Below, piece by piece: positions 25,999 through 34,099 of a stretch of 64,000 bases of DNA. Both the position numbers and the translations under genes were made by a program. The stretch is from contig JAHJRQ010000015.1 of the NCBI GenBank assembly GCA_018830485.1, positions 186,001 through 250,000 of the forward strand, in the 5' to 3' direction. The DNA comes from Pseudomonadota bacterium. Its GTDB lineage: Bacteria; Desulfobacterota; Desulfobulbia; Desulfobulbales; Desulfurivibrionaceae. Every line of letters starts with the position of its first letter. The first letter of the stretch is position 1. Under the pieces are notes generated by a model. It saw only the letters and a list, made by a program, of their open reading frames with translations, did not search any database and had not been told where the DNA came from.

Positions 25999-27135
25999 AT
26001 GATAGGAAATCTGGATCACTCGACGCTACAGCAACTCTGGTGGCTGATCACCTCCCTGGTCGGTTCGCTCTTTCTCTTCCTGACCTTTGTGCAGGGCGGA
26101 CAGACCCTGATCTTCACCCTGGCCTCCACCGAAGAGGAAAAAACGCTCATCATCAACGCCATGGGCCGCAAGTGGGAACTGACCTTCACCACCCTGGTCC
26201 TCTTCGGCGGCGCCCTGTTCGCGGCCTTCCCGCTCTTTTACGCCACCAGCTTCGGCGGGGCCTACTGGGTGTGGATGCTCATTCTCTTCACCTTTATCCT
26301 CCAGGCGGTGAGCTACGAATTCCGCAAGAAACCGGATAACGTTCTCGGGGCCCGCACCTATGAAATCTTCATGTCCATCAACGGCAGTGTCGGCCTCCTT
26401 TTGATCGGCGCGGCGGTGGGCACCTTTTTCACCGGTTCCCGTTTCAGCCTCAACCTCTACAACTCCGTGACCTGGGCCACCTCCTATCGCGGACTGGAAG
26501 CGGCGCTCAACCCGTTCAACCTGGCCTTCGGCCTGTTTCTGGTGTTCCTGGCCCGGATCTTGGGCGCCATGTACATCGTCAGCCACATCGACCATGCCCC
26601 CCTGGTCAAACGCGCCCGCAAGGCAACCTGGATCAACCTGCTCTGGGCCCTGCCTTTTTTGCTCACCATCCTGATCAGCTTTGTCACCATGGACGGGTTT
26701 GCGGTGAACCCTGAAACAGGCACTGTGTTCATGGAGAAGGGCAAATATCTCAACAATCTGCTGGCCATGCCCGTGGTGCTGGTCCTGCTCCTGGCGGGGT
26801 TGGGTTCGGTGATCTATGGCGTGGCCGCCACCGGCTTTCTCAACAAGAACAGCGGCATCTGGTTCGGCGGTATCGGCACCGTGCTGGTTGGGCTGGCGAT
26901 CTTTTCCCTGGCCGGCTACAACAACACCGCCTTTTATCCGTCGTTAAGCGACCTGCAGTCGAGCCTCACCATTTATAACGCCTCCAGCAGCAAATACACC
27001 CTCACGGTCATGAGCTATGTGGCCTTGGCAGTGCCCTTTGTCCTGGCCTATATCGCCTATGTCTGGAAACTGATGAATGCGAAACAACTGACCCTGGCCG
27101 AGCTGAACGGTGAAGACGCCAAGGAAATGTATTAA
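25999..27135 (+). CDS. cydB: Cytochrome bd quinol oxidase subunit II
   Basis: 378 residues, four bases after cydA. Multiple membrane helices with CydB motifs: WWLITSLVGSLFLFLTFVQGGQTL, GRKWELTFTTLVLFGGALFAAFP and GAMYIVSHIDH. It is the non-heme partner of CydA. Confidence 0.96.
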   Translation: MIGNLDHSTLQQLWWLITSLVGSLFLFLTFVQGGQTLIFTLASTEEEKTLIINAMGRKWELTFTTLVLFGGALFAAFPLFYATSFGGAYWVWMLILFTFILQAVSYEFRKKPDNVLGARTYEIFMSINGSVGLLLIGAAVGTFFTGSRFSLNLYNSVTWATSYRGLEAALNPFNLAFGLFLVFLARILGAMYIVSHIDHAPLVKRARKATWINLLWALPFLLTILISFVTMDGFAVNPETGTVFMEKGKYLNNLLAMPVVLVLLLAGLGSVIYGVAATGFLNKNSGIWFGGIGTVLVGLAIFSLAGYNNTAFYPSLSDLQSSLTIYNASSSKYTLTVMSYVALAVPFVLAYIAYVWKLMNAKQLTLAELNGEDAKEMY

Positions 27136-27153
27136 CCGATAAAGGAGCTCTCC

Positions 27154-27246
27154 ATGAATACAATTTTACTCGTAGGCTGGCTGGTCGTTCTGGTTGTTTC
27201 GTACCAGGGCGCCATCATCGCCCTCAAGAAAACCGACCTGCTGTAA
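27154..27246 (+). CDS. CydX-like small subunit of cytochrome bd
   Basis: 30 residues starting MNTILLVGWLVVLVVSYQGA: a single membrane helix with a short basic cytoplasmic end (ALKKTDLL). ATG 27154 follows AAAGGAG 18 bp after cydB and a strong terminator follows. Small single-helix subunits (CydX, CydS, CbdX) stabilise hemes in other bd oxidases; sequence similarity to E. coli CydX is weak. Confidence 0.75.
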   Translation: MNTILLVGWLVVLVVSYQGAIIALKKTDLL

Positions 27247-27270
27247 GCCTCAACAAACTGGAAGTCGTGA

Positions 27271-27303
27271 CCGGCGCGGGATAGTTCCCGCGCCGGTTTT
27301 TTT
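27271..27303 (+). terminator. Intrinsic terminator of the cyd operon
   Basis: CCGGCGCGGG (27271-27280) pairs perfectly with CCCGCGCCGG (27287-27296) around ATAGTT, then seven T's. Confidence 0.93.
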
Positions 27304-27335
27304 CTTTCCTTCAATCTTCTTCCGAGTCAGCAATA

Positions 27336-27384
27336 TTGTTTGACAAACAAACATCTTGACAGTCAAACAATCACTCTGTATTCT
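27336..27384 (+). promoter_or_regulatory. dmeF promoter with overlapping MarR-type dyad
   Basis: TTGACA (27356-27361), 17 bp, TATTCT (27379-27384). A perfect nine-base inverted repeat, TTGTTTGAC (27336-27344) and GTCAAACAA (27362-27370), brackets the -35. Within it TTGACAGTCAA is itself an 11-mer palindrome. This is a natural operator for the MarR regulator encoded at the end of the operon. Confidence 0.65.
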
Positions 27385-27472
27385 CCCTCTCTGTGCCCCT
27401 TGCCTTCCTGCCGAGCAGGACTTTCACCGGAAGCGCATCGGGCAACACCTTTTCTAAAGAGAGAGTCCCCCA

Positions 27473-28414
27473 ATGCACACCCATTCCCTTGACACCTGGC
27501 AGCACCCCCATGACTTCACCGTAATCCAGGAGCACGGCGAGAAGCGCACCCTGCAGGTGCTGGCCATCACCGCCGTCACCATGCTCTTCGAGATTGCCGC
27601 CGGCATGGCCTATGGCTCCATGGCCCTGCTGGCCGACGGCTGGCACATGGGCACCCATGTCGCCGCCTTCATGATCACGATCTTCGCCTACCGTTTCGCC
27701 CAAAAGCACGCAAACAACAAGGCCTTTGCCTTCGGCACCGGCAAGGTCAGCGTCCTTGGCGGCTTTGCCAGCGCCATCGCCCTGATCGTCGTGGCCCTGG
27801 TCATGCTCGTCGAATCCGGCCAGCGGATATTCAGTCCGCAGCCGATCCATTTCAACGAGGCCATTGGCGTGGCCGCTCTGGGGCTGCTGGTCAATATCGC
27901 CTGCGCCTTTCTGCTGCAAGACCACCATGACCACGACCATGGTCACGACAAGGAGGACCATCATCATCACCATGACCACAACCTCAAGGCGGCGTACCTG
28001 CACGTCATGGCGGACGCCCTGACCTCGGTTCTTGCCATTGGCGCCCTGATTTCTGGCAAATACTTCGGCTGGCATTGGCTTGATCCCCTGATGGGCATCG
28101 TCGGCGCGCTGGTCATCTCCCGCTGGGCCTATAGCCTGGTGCGGGAAACCGGCGGGATACTCCTGGACGGCAGCATCAACGCCGCAACGCTTGGGGCCAT
28201 AAAAGAAAAAATCGAGGGCGCGCTGGACAACCGGATTGCGGACATGCATGTCTGGAAAGTCGGTCCGGCCCACTACGCGGCCATCCTCTCCATTGTCACC
28301 CATTATCCGCAGAAGATCGGCTACTACAAGGAACTGCTGCGCGATTTCCCCAATCTCGCCCACCTCACCGTGGAGATCCACACCTGCGAGGGCGAGACAT
28401 GCGTGCCCCGATGA
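27473..28414 (+). CDS. dmeF: CDF-family divalent metal efflux transporter, DmeF-like
   Basis: 313 residues. The N-terminal HTHSLDTWQHPHDF, then SMALLADGWHMGTHVAAF and the metal-site motif HVMADALTSV, are typical of DmeF (Co/Ni efflux). A His-rich loop lies between helices IV and V (about residues 143-165: DHHDHDHGHDK followed by HHHHHDHN). Six membrane helices and a cytoplasmic C-terminal domain ending HTCEGETC. It exports divalent metals in exchange for protons. Co-translated with a MarR regulator. Confidence 0.92.
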   Translation: MHTHSLDTWQHPHDFTVIQEHGEKRTLQVLAITAVTMLFEIAAGMAYGSMALLADGWHMGTHVAAFMITIFAYRFAQKHANNKAFAFGTGKVSVLGGFASAIALIVVALVMLVESGQRIFSPQPIHFNEAIGVAALGLLVNIACAFLLQDHHDHDHGHDKEDHHHHHDHNLKAAYLHVMADALTSVLAIGALISGKYFGWHWLDPLMGIVGALVISRWAYSLVRETGGILLDGSINAATLGAIKEKIEGALDNRIADMHVWKVGPAHYAAILSIVTHYPQKIGYYKELLRDFPNLAHLTVEIHTCEGETCVPR

Positions 28415-28839
28415 GCGAGATTGCCAAGCTTTCCCATCAGCTCGTTGAACTGTACGAAAAGCTCTCGTCCTGGGAACAGGACGTGGTGAAAAGCTCGGGC
28501 CTTTCCACCGCCCAGATGCACACCATCGAGATCGTCGGCCATGGAGCGCAAGGAGGAGGTGCCCTGCGCATGAAGGAACTGGCCAAGAAGATGGGGGTGA
28601 CCACCGGCACCCTCACCGTCATGGTCGACCGGCTGGAGCAGCAGGGGTTGTTGCAAAGAACGCCCCACGAAACGGACCGGCGCTCCTACCTGATCGCGCT
28701 GACCGAAAAGGGGCAGAACCTTTTTGCCGAACACCACCAGTACCACCTGCGCCTCACCGAAGAGATCACCGCCATCCTGTCCGCAGAGGAGCAGGCGCTG
28801 TTCAGCGCAGTGCTGGAAAAGATCATCGGCCAGATATGA
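28411..28839 (+). CDS. MarR-family transcriptional regulator
   Basis: 142 residues from ATG 28411, which overlaps the dmeF stop (ATGA); an in-frame ATG at 28399 is also possible. The winged helix is clear: MKELAKKMGVTTGTLTVMVDRLEQQGLLQRTPHETDRR. Probably represses its own operon through the dyad at 27336-27370, responding to metal or another ligand; inference from position. Confidence 0.9.
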   Translation: MSEIAKLSHQLVELYEKLSSWEQDVVKSSGLSTAQMHTIEIVGHGAQGGGALRMKELAKKMGVTTGTLTVMVDRLEQQGLLQRTPHETDRRSYLIALTEKGQNLFAEHHQYHLRLTEEITAILSAEEQALFSAVLEKIIGQI

Positions 28840-28865
28840 GAATCGTATTGACCCGGCATTAAATA

Positions 28866-28930
28866 CGTCATGCCCGAATGTTTTCGTCGGGCATCCATCC
28901 CTCTGGATTCCCGCCTTCGCGGGAATGACG
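28866..28930. repeat. REP-like double hairpin
   Basis: Two perfect eight-bp hairpins lie side by side: ATGCCCGA/TCGGGCAT (28870-28877 and 28887-28894) and ATTCCCGC/GCGGGAAT (28907-28914 and 28919-28926). Outer CGTCA (28866) and TGACG (28930) are also complementary. The second arm is the widespread ATTCCCGC-CTTC-GCGGGAAT repeat. Confidence 0.75.
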
Positions 28931-28980
28931 GTTTATGTAGTTAACCACCGAAGCAATAATCTCGCAGACCCCGGCGTCAA

Positions 28981-29010
28981 GAGTCTCGGGGGTCAGGTCT
29001 TGAAAAATAG
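28981..29010 (+). repeat. Short direct repeat, left copy
   Basis: GAGTCTC then GGGGG then TCAGGTCTTGAAAAATA. It recurs with one indel and two substitutions at 29847-29875, so the two copies bracket the MITE-like element and the toxin-antitoxin pair. The core GGTCAGGTCTTG resembles sequences seen beside IS200-like/REP-associated transposases. Confidence 0.6.
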
Positions 29011-29033
29011 ACGGCGGGGGGGGTACGTTGTTA

Positions 29034-29176
29034 TCTAGTGTCCTTCCGGAAACAATGTTTCCTGCTCGATGCTATCAGCGTTCAGCAAAAAACTTAATCA
29101 AGTAAGCGCGTTAAGCTAAAAGCTGATAGCTTAACGCGTTCTTCTGGAAAGACGAGTTTCCGGATGAACACTATCT
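29034..29176. mobile_element. MITE-like element with terminal and internal inverted repeats
   Basis: The ends are imperfect inverted repeats: AGTGTCCTTCCGGAAAC on the left and the complement of GTTTCCGGATGAACACT on the right. A perfect 11-bp dyad lies inside (CGCGTTAAGCT 29107-29117 with AGCTTAACGCG 29128-29138). No coding capacity; about 143 bp. Confidence 0.6.
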
Positions 29177-29265
29177 ATTTTTCTATTGCATCATTCTGTC
29201 CCGAGAATTACGGGCGAACATAAAACATTGATGACAATAGGCACACACTGAGGTATGGTTTTTCC

Positions 29266-29562
29266 ATGAAGACATTTCGATGGAATCATGAAAAAAACGA
29301 ACAACTCAAGGCTGAACGAGAAGTTTCCTTCGAAGAGATTGTGCTTGCCCTGGAAGGAGATGGCCTCCTTGACATCTTGCAACACCCCAACGAATCAAAA
29401 TATCCAAGCCAACGTATCCTTGTTGTGGAGTTGGATGATTATATTTATCTCGTTCCATTTGTAGAAGAGGCTGATTACTACTTTTTGAAAACGATTATTC
29501 CCAGCCGCAAGGCAACCAGAGATTATTTGGCAGGAGGCAATAGAAATGAAAAAACTCGATGA
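29266..29562 (+). CDS. BrnT-like toxin of a type II toxin-antitoxin pair
   Basis: 98 residues. FRWNHEKNEQLKAEREVSFEEIV matches the BrnT opening (F-W---K---L---GVSFEE), and FLKTIIPSRKATRDYL matches the C-terminal part of the family of RelE-fold ribonucleases. The antitoxin start overlaps its last bases, as usual for this arrangement. Base composition is noticeably more AT-rich than neighbouring genes, consistent with acquisition. Confidence 0.75.
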   Translation: MKTFRWNHEKNEQLKAEREVSFEEIVLALEGDGLLDILQHPNESKYPSQRILVVELDDYIYLVPFVEEADYYFLKTIIPSRKATRDYLAGGNRNEKTR

Positions 29563-29875
29563 GTTTGAAAAAGATGTTTTAGACGCCTATGAAAAAGGCG
29601 ATCTGATCTCAACAAAACCATCCGCGAAGGAAAAAGAAAAATACAAGGCTGCCGCGCAGGCCACCTTTCTGAAAGACCGCCGTGTAAATATTCGTCTATC
29701 TTCCCCGGATTTAAGGGACATACAGGCACGGGCGCTTGAGGATGGTGTTCCCTATCAAACCCTCATTGCCAGCATTATCCATAAATATGTCAGTGGGAGA
29801 TTAGTCGAAACCCCTTCACGTCTCACTACGCGCTCCGCCGGTCGGAGAGTCTCGAAGTCAGGTCTTGAAAAATAA
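29546..29875 (+). CDS. CopG/BrnA-like antitoxin with unusual C-terminal extension
   Basis: 109 residues, overlapping the toxin gene by 17 bases. The DNA-binding ribbon-helix-helix-like part is RRVNIRLSSPDLRDIQARAL and QTLIASIIHKYVSGRL. The last 20 or so residues (after SGRLVE) are encoded by a copy of the short direct repeat also found at 28981, so the natural C-terminus was probably replaced or extended by repeat insertion. Whether the antitoxin still works is unknown. Confidence 0.75.
   Translation: MKKLDEFEKDVLDAYEKGDLISTKPSAKEKEKYKAAAQATFLKDRRVNIRLSSPDLRDIQARALEDGVPYQTLIASIIHKYVSGRLVETPSRLTTRSAGRRVSKSGLEK
29847..29875 (+). repeat. Short direct repeat, right copy (within the antitoxin 3' end)
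   Basis: GAGTCTCGAAGTCAGGTCTT and GAAAAATAA; near-identical to 28981-29010. It provides the stop codon of the antitoxin gene. Confidence 0.6.
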
Positions 29876-29899
29876 GTTTTTCGCACCCTTTTGTCCCCC

Positions 29900-30517
29900 T
29901 CAGCCCGCCTCCTGCCTATCGCCCCGCCCAATCAGAAAAATGCCGTAGGTGGCCCGCAGGTTGGGAAGCAAACGGACGATATTCCCGGTTTCCTGTTGCC
30001 GGTGGGTGTTGATCGCCACCTCCTTGAGGATGACGATGTCCTTTTCCCTGGCAAAGTTGCGAAAATCCCGGAGGGTGATCACCCGGATGTTGGGGGTATT
30101 GTACCATTCGTAGGGCAGCTCCGGGCTTCTCGGGGCATAGCCCGCGAAGAGGAGCTGCAACCGGATGCGCCAAAAGCTGAAGTTGGGGAAGCTGACAATG
30201 ATCTTTTTGCCGATGGCCAGCAGGGTGTCGATGAGCGCGACCGGCTCGTAGACCTGTTGCAGGGTCTGGCTGATGACGATGTAATCGAAGCTGTCCGGCG
30301 GATAATCCGCGACCTCCAGGTTGAAATCCCCCTGAAGCACGGAAATCCCCTTGGCGATGCAGACAGCCACCTCGGCCTCATCCTTCTCGATGCCCGTGGC
30401 CTTCACCCTTTTCTGCTCCTTGAGGTACTGGAGCAGCTCCCCCTCCCCGCAGCCGAGGTCAAGCACCCGCGAACCCGGTTCGATCCAGGAGGCGATGATC
30501 TGCAGATCAAAACGCAT
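29900..30517 (-). CDS. metW: MetW-family methionine biosynthesis protein
   Basis: 205 residues from ATG 30517, the family-like start MRFDLQIIASWI. The SAM-binding motif RVLDLGCGEGELL is present, followed by GIEKDEAEV, LQGDFNLEVADYP and DYIVISQTLQQVYEP. It overlaps metX by 11 bases. MetW proteins pair with and stimulate MetX homoserine acetyltransferases in several bacteria. Confidence 0.93.
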   Translation of the reverse strand: MRFDLQIIASWIEPGSRVLDLGCGEGELLQYLKEQKRVKATGIEKDEAEVAVCIAKGISVLQGDFNLEVADYPPDSFDYIVISQTLQQVYEPVALIDTLLAIGKKIIVSFPNFSFWRIRLQLLFAGYAPRSPELPYEWYNTPNIRVITLRDFRNFAREKDIVILKEVAINTHRQQETGNIVRLLPNLRATYGIFLIGRGDRQEAG

Positions 30518-31661
30518 GAGTTCTGCCCTCTGAAGTCCCCTCCTGATAAATCCGGGAGAGAAACGCCCCCACCAGGGCGTGCAGCCTTTCATTGGGCAGC
30601 AGGAAGGCGTCATGGCCCCAGTCCGACTGGATCTCGCAAAAACTCACATCCAGCCCGCTTCGCTTGAGGAGTTGCACCAGGGCCCGTGACTGCTCGGTGG
30701 GGTAGAGCCAGTCCGAGGTGAAGGCCACCACCAGGAAACTGATTTCCGCCCCACTCAGCCCGCTGGCCGCGTAATCGTCCAGATCGAAATAATCCGCGGC
30801 CTTGGTCAGGTACAAAAACGAATTGGCGTCAAAGCGCTCGACAAACTTGTTGCCCTGGTAGCGCAGGTAGCTCTCCACCTCGAAGCCCGCGTCAAAATGA
30901 AAGGAAAGGGCGTCCCGGCTCTTGAGCTGCCTGCCAAACTTCTGCCGCATGGATTCGTTGGAAAGATAGGTGATATGCCCGATCATCCGGGCCACGGCCA
31001 AGCCGAGATCGGGCTTGGCCTGGCCGTAATAATCGCCCCCTTGCCAATGGGGATCGGCCATGATCGCCTGCCGGGCCACCTCGTTGAAGGCTATTGATTG
31101 GGCGGAATGCCGGGGCGTGGTGGCCAGGGGGATTGCCGCCCGGACCATCTGCGGATAACGGGCACACCAGGCCAGGACCTGCATGCCGCCCACCGAGCCG
31201 CCCACCACCGCGAGCAAGCGAGAAATGCCGAGATGATCGATGAGCGCCTTTTGCGCCGTCACCATGTCGCCGATGGTGACCAGGGGAAAGGATACCCCGT
31301 AGGGCTTGCCGGTGACCGGGTTGATCGAGGAAGGGCCGGTGGAGCCCATGCAACCGCCCAACACGTTGGCGCAGATGACAAAATAGCGCTCGGTATCGAT
31401 GGCCTTGCCCGGACCGACCATGATCTCCCACCAGCCGGGCCTGGCATCCTCTGTGGTGTAACAGCCAGCCACATGGGAATCCCCGGTGAGGGCATGGACC
31501 ACAAGAATGGCGTTGCTCTTGTCCGGCGCCAGGGTGCCGAGGGTTTCGTAGGCAAGGGTCATCGGGCCCAACCGCTCGCCGCTTTCAAGCACCAGCTCGT
31601 GGGGCGGTTCGCCAAAGGTGAAAAACTGCTTTTCTACCAGGTTGAGGCAGGCGGGGTTCAT
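30507..31661 (-). CDS. metX: Homoserine O-acetyltransferase
   Basis: 384 residues, alpha/beta-hydrolase fold. Nucleophile Ser is in VVGGSVGGMQ; the Asp and His of the triad lie in FTSDWLYP and WGHDAFLL. MGSTGPSSINP and NAILVVHALTGDSH are MetX signatures. It acetylates homoserine for direct sulfhydrylation. Starts three bases after metY. Acetyl versus succinyl specificity in this fold can switch, so the acyl donor is inferred. Confidence 0.94.
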   Translation of the reverse strand: MNPACLNLVEKQFFTFGEPPHELVLESGERLGPMTLAYETLGTLAPDKSNAILVVHALTGDSHVAGCYTTEDARPGWWEIMVGPGKAIDTERYFVICANVLGGCMGSTGPSSINPVTGKPYGVSFPLVTIGDMVTAQKALIDHLGISRLLAVVGGSVGGMQVLAWCARYPQMVRAAIPLATTPRHSAQSIAFNEVARQAIMADPHWQGGDYYGQAKPDLGLAVARMIGHITYLSNESMRQKFGRQLKSRDALSFHFDAGFEVESYLRYQGNKFVERFDANSFLYLTKAADYFDLDDYAASGLSGAEISFLVVAFTSDWLYPTEQSRALVQLLKRSGLDVSFCEIQSDWGHDAFLLPNERLHALVGAFLSRIYQEGTSEGRTHAF

Positions 31662-31664
31662 GAC

Positions 31665-32921
31665 CTAGATCTTCGCAAGCGCCTGGGCAAGATCGTCGAT
31701 AATATCCTCCACCGCCTCAACTCCCACGGAGAGCCGGACCAGATCCGGGGTGATGGAGAGATTCTTCTTCGGCTCCTCGGCAAAGGAGAGATACTGGCTG
31801 GAATAGGGATGGATCACCAGGCTCTTGCAGTCGCCGATGTTGGCCAGGTGATAGACCAGCTTCAGGCTGTTGATGAAGCGGAAACAGGCGGACTGATCCG
31901 CCAGGCCGAAGGTCAGCATGCCGCCGAAGCCCAAACCCCGGAACTGTTTTTGCGCCACCCCATGCTGGGGATGATCGGCAAAGCCGGGGTAATTCACCCA
32001 TTGCACCTTGGGCTGCGAGGCGAGAAAGGCGGCGACCTTTTCGGCATTGGCCAGGTGGCGCTCCATCCGCAGGGCCAGGGTGTCCAGCCCCAGCATGGTC
32101 AGATAGGCATGGAGCGGCGCGGCGGTGGTGCCGAAATTGATGTGCAGCTCCCGCCAGACCCGGTCCAGATAGGCAAGCTCGCCCTTGCGCTCGACAAAGG
32201 GGGCAAAGTCTCCAAACCGCTCGCTGCTCCAGTTGAAATTCGCCCCGTCGATGACCACCCCGCCTGCCGCGTCGCCGTGGCCGCTGAGGTACTTGGTCGT
32301 GGAGTGGATGACGATGTCCGCGCCCAGCTCCAGGGGGCGGCACAGGTACGGAGTGGCCAGGGTATTGTCCACCAGCAGGGGCAGGCCGTGGCTGTGGGTG
32401 AGTTCCGCTGCCCGGGCCAGGTCCGGCACATCCATCTTCGGGTTGCCGATGGTTTCAAGGTAGACAAACCGGGTTTTCCCGTTGATCGCCGCCTCAATGG
32501 CCGCCGGATCGGTGGGCTCCACAAAGCGGGCCGTGATCCCGTACTTCTTGAAGACGTTGGCAAAAAGCACATAGGTGGACATGAAGAGCGAGTTGCCGCA
32601 GACAAACTCGTCCCCGGCGCGGAGCAGGGCCAGGCAGGCGTTGGTGATCGCCGCCATGCCCGAAGCCATGAACACCGCGCCGCGGCCGCCTTCGAGTTCG
32701 GCCAGCTTCTTTTCCAGCACCCGGTTGGTGGGGTTGGTGAGCCGGGCGTAGATATGCTCGGTGGTCCGCCCGCCAAAGGTATCGCTCAAGCTCTCCGCCG
32801 TCTCGTGGCAATGGGCCGCGGTCTGGAAAATAGGGGGCAGGGTGGCGCCCTGCCACTCCCCCGGGGTGAGGGCGGCATGAATCACCCGGGTATGAAAATG
32901 CATTTTCTTCTCAGTGTCCAT
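31665..32921 (-). CDS. metY: O-acetylhomoserine sulfhydrylase (Cys/Met PLP enzyme)
   Basis: 418 residues from ATG 32921 (GGAG at good spacing). The PLP Lys is in HSTTKYLSGHG; also TNPTNRVLEKKLAELEGG, PLLVDNTLATPYLCRP and the C-terminal RLSVGVEAVEDIIDDL. It makes homocysteine from O-acetylhomoserine and sulfide, a direct use for the abundant sulfide of this organism. Operon order is metY-metX-metW. Confidence 0.93.
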   Translation of the reverse strand: MDTEKKMHFHTRVIHAALTPGEWQGATLPPIFQTAAHCHETAESLSDTFGGRTTEHIYARLTNPTNRVLEKKLAELEGGRGAVFMASGMAAITNACLALLRAGDEFVCGNSLFMSTYVLFANVFKKYGITARFVEPTDPAAIEAAINGKTRFVYLETIGNPKMDVPDLARAAELTHSHGLPLLVDNTLATPYLCRPLELGADIVIHSTTKYLSGHGDAAGGVVIDGANFNWSSERFGDFAPFVERKGELAYLDRVWRELHINFGTTAAPLHAYLTMLGLDTLALRMERHLANAEKVAAFLASQPKVQWVNYPGFADHPQHGVAQKQFRGLGFGGMLTFGLADQSACFRFINSLKLVYHLANIGDCKSLVIHPYSSQYLSFAEEPKKNLSITPDLVRLSVGVEAVEDIIDDLAQALAKI

Positions 32922-32964
32922 GGCGCGTCTCCGGCTCTCTTCGTTTTCGGGGATACAGGATTGC

Positions 32965-33012
32965 CTGCGGGGGTTTCCGGCCCCGCTTTTCGAAAAGACT
33001 ACCACATTGTGG
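32965..33012 (-). promoter_or_regulatory. Cluster of small palindromes in the metY leader
   Basis: A hairpin GCGGGG/CCCCGC (32967-32972 with 32981-32986), CTTTTCGAAAAG at 32986-32997 and CCACA-T-TGTGG at 33002-33012 occur in tandem. They lie 45-90 bp upstream of metY. They do not resemble a SAM riboswitch core; operator or processing sites are possible. Confidence 0.35.
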
Positions 33013-33067
33013 CAGCATGTTCATAGAAAAAAACCGCCGTCATTCTCCATTTTTCACTTTTCATTCT

Positions 33068-33937
33068 TCACTTTTTCCCCTCCCGGGTAAAATCCGCCAA
33101 TTGCCCGACCAGCTCGGCATGGATGCTGCCGTTGCTCGCCACCACCTCCGGGACATAGGGGGTATATTCCTCGCCGTCGTAGGTGGTCAACCTGCCCCCG
33201 GCCTCGCTCACCAGCAGCATGGCGGCGGCGGTATCCCAGGGCTTGAGGTTGATCTCCCAGAAGCCGTCGGTTCTGCCGCAGGCAAGATAGGCGAGATCAA
33301 CCGCCGCGGCCCCGGTCCGCCGCACCCCCTGGCATCGGGTCAGCAACCGGGCGAGGACTGCCATCACCCCCTCGACCTCCTGGGCAATGGCATAGGGAAA
33401 GCCCGTGGCCAGGAGGGAGTCCTGCAAGGTTGCCGCCCCGGAAACCTGCATGGCCCGGCCATTGAGCCAGGCGCCGCTGCCGAGGCAGGCGCAGAAAAGC
33501 TCGTCCTGCATGGGCGCGTACACCACGCCGACCTTGCTGACCGTGCCCACGGCATAGGCGATGGACACGGCAAAAAACGGAAAGTCGTGGGCGAAATTGG
33601 TGGTGCCGTCCAGGGGGTCGATGACCCAGACCGGGCCCTGGGGCAGGTTTTTATAGGAGGAATGCGACTCTTCCGCGAGAAAACCGATGCCGGAGCCCGC
33701 TTCCCGCAGCATGGCAAGCACGGTCTGCTCCGCGGCCACATCCGCCTCGGTGACCAGGTCAATGCTCCCCTTGTGGGTTATCCGGTGGGGCTTATTGTGC
33801 AGGTCTCGCAAGACGCTGCCCGCGGCAAGGGCCGCCCCGGCCGCAGTGCGCAGAATCTCCCCCAGGGCCGGGTCCTTGCAGGCCGCGACACACCGGGCTA
33901 TCCTTTCATCCTCGCCTTCGTTTCCAATACCAGCCAT
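33068..33937 (-). CDS. suhB: Inositol monophosphatase family protein (SuhB-like)
   Basis: 289 residues from ATG 33937 (GGGGAG upstream). Metal-dependent phosphatase motifs: GSIDLVTEADVAAE, GFLAEESH, WVIDPLDGTTNFAHDFP and KPWDTAAAMLLVSEAGG. It hydrolyses inositol-1-phosphate or similar sugar phosphates. Divergent from the MFS gene. SuhB-type proteins can also act in rRNA antitermination. Confidence 0.92.
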   Translation of the reverse strand: MAGIGNEGEDERIARCVAACKDPALGEILRTAAGAALAAGSVLRDLHNKPHRITHKGSIDLVTEADVAAEQTVLAMLREAGSGIGFLAEESHSSYKNLPQGPVWVIDPLDGTTNFAHDFPFFAVSIAYAVGTVSKVGVVYAPMQDELFCACLGSGAWLNGRAMQVSGAATLQDSLLATGFPYAIAQEVEGVMAVLARLLTRCQGVRRTGAAAVDLAYLACGRTDGFWEINLKPWDTAAAMLLVSEAGGRLTTYDGEEYTPYVPEVVASNGSIHAELVGQLADFTREGKK

Positions 33938-34099
33938 TGTTCTCCCCATAATCGCTCAGATTCACCTCGTGAAATACCATGCGCACAGCAATCCCCTTTG
34001 CAGGATCAGCCGAGTTGCGATACACTGCAAAAAAATCAGCCGGCTCCAATACCACCGGCGCGAAACCCCGCTCTTCTTTCCAGAGGCCAGATCCCTTCC

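Noticed and set aside
32922-33067. SAM riboswitch ahead of metY
   Set aside because: Palindromes are present, but none of the conserved SAM-I or SAM-II core segments could be matched by eye.
33017-34099. N-terminal extension of the MFS transporter
   Set aside because: The frame is open for 361 codons but overlaps suhB antisense and has no membrane or domain features; GTG 34100 gives a normal DHA2 start.
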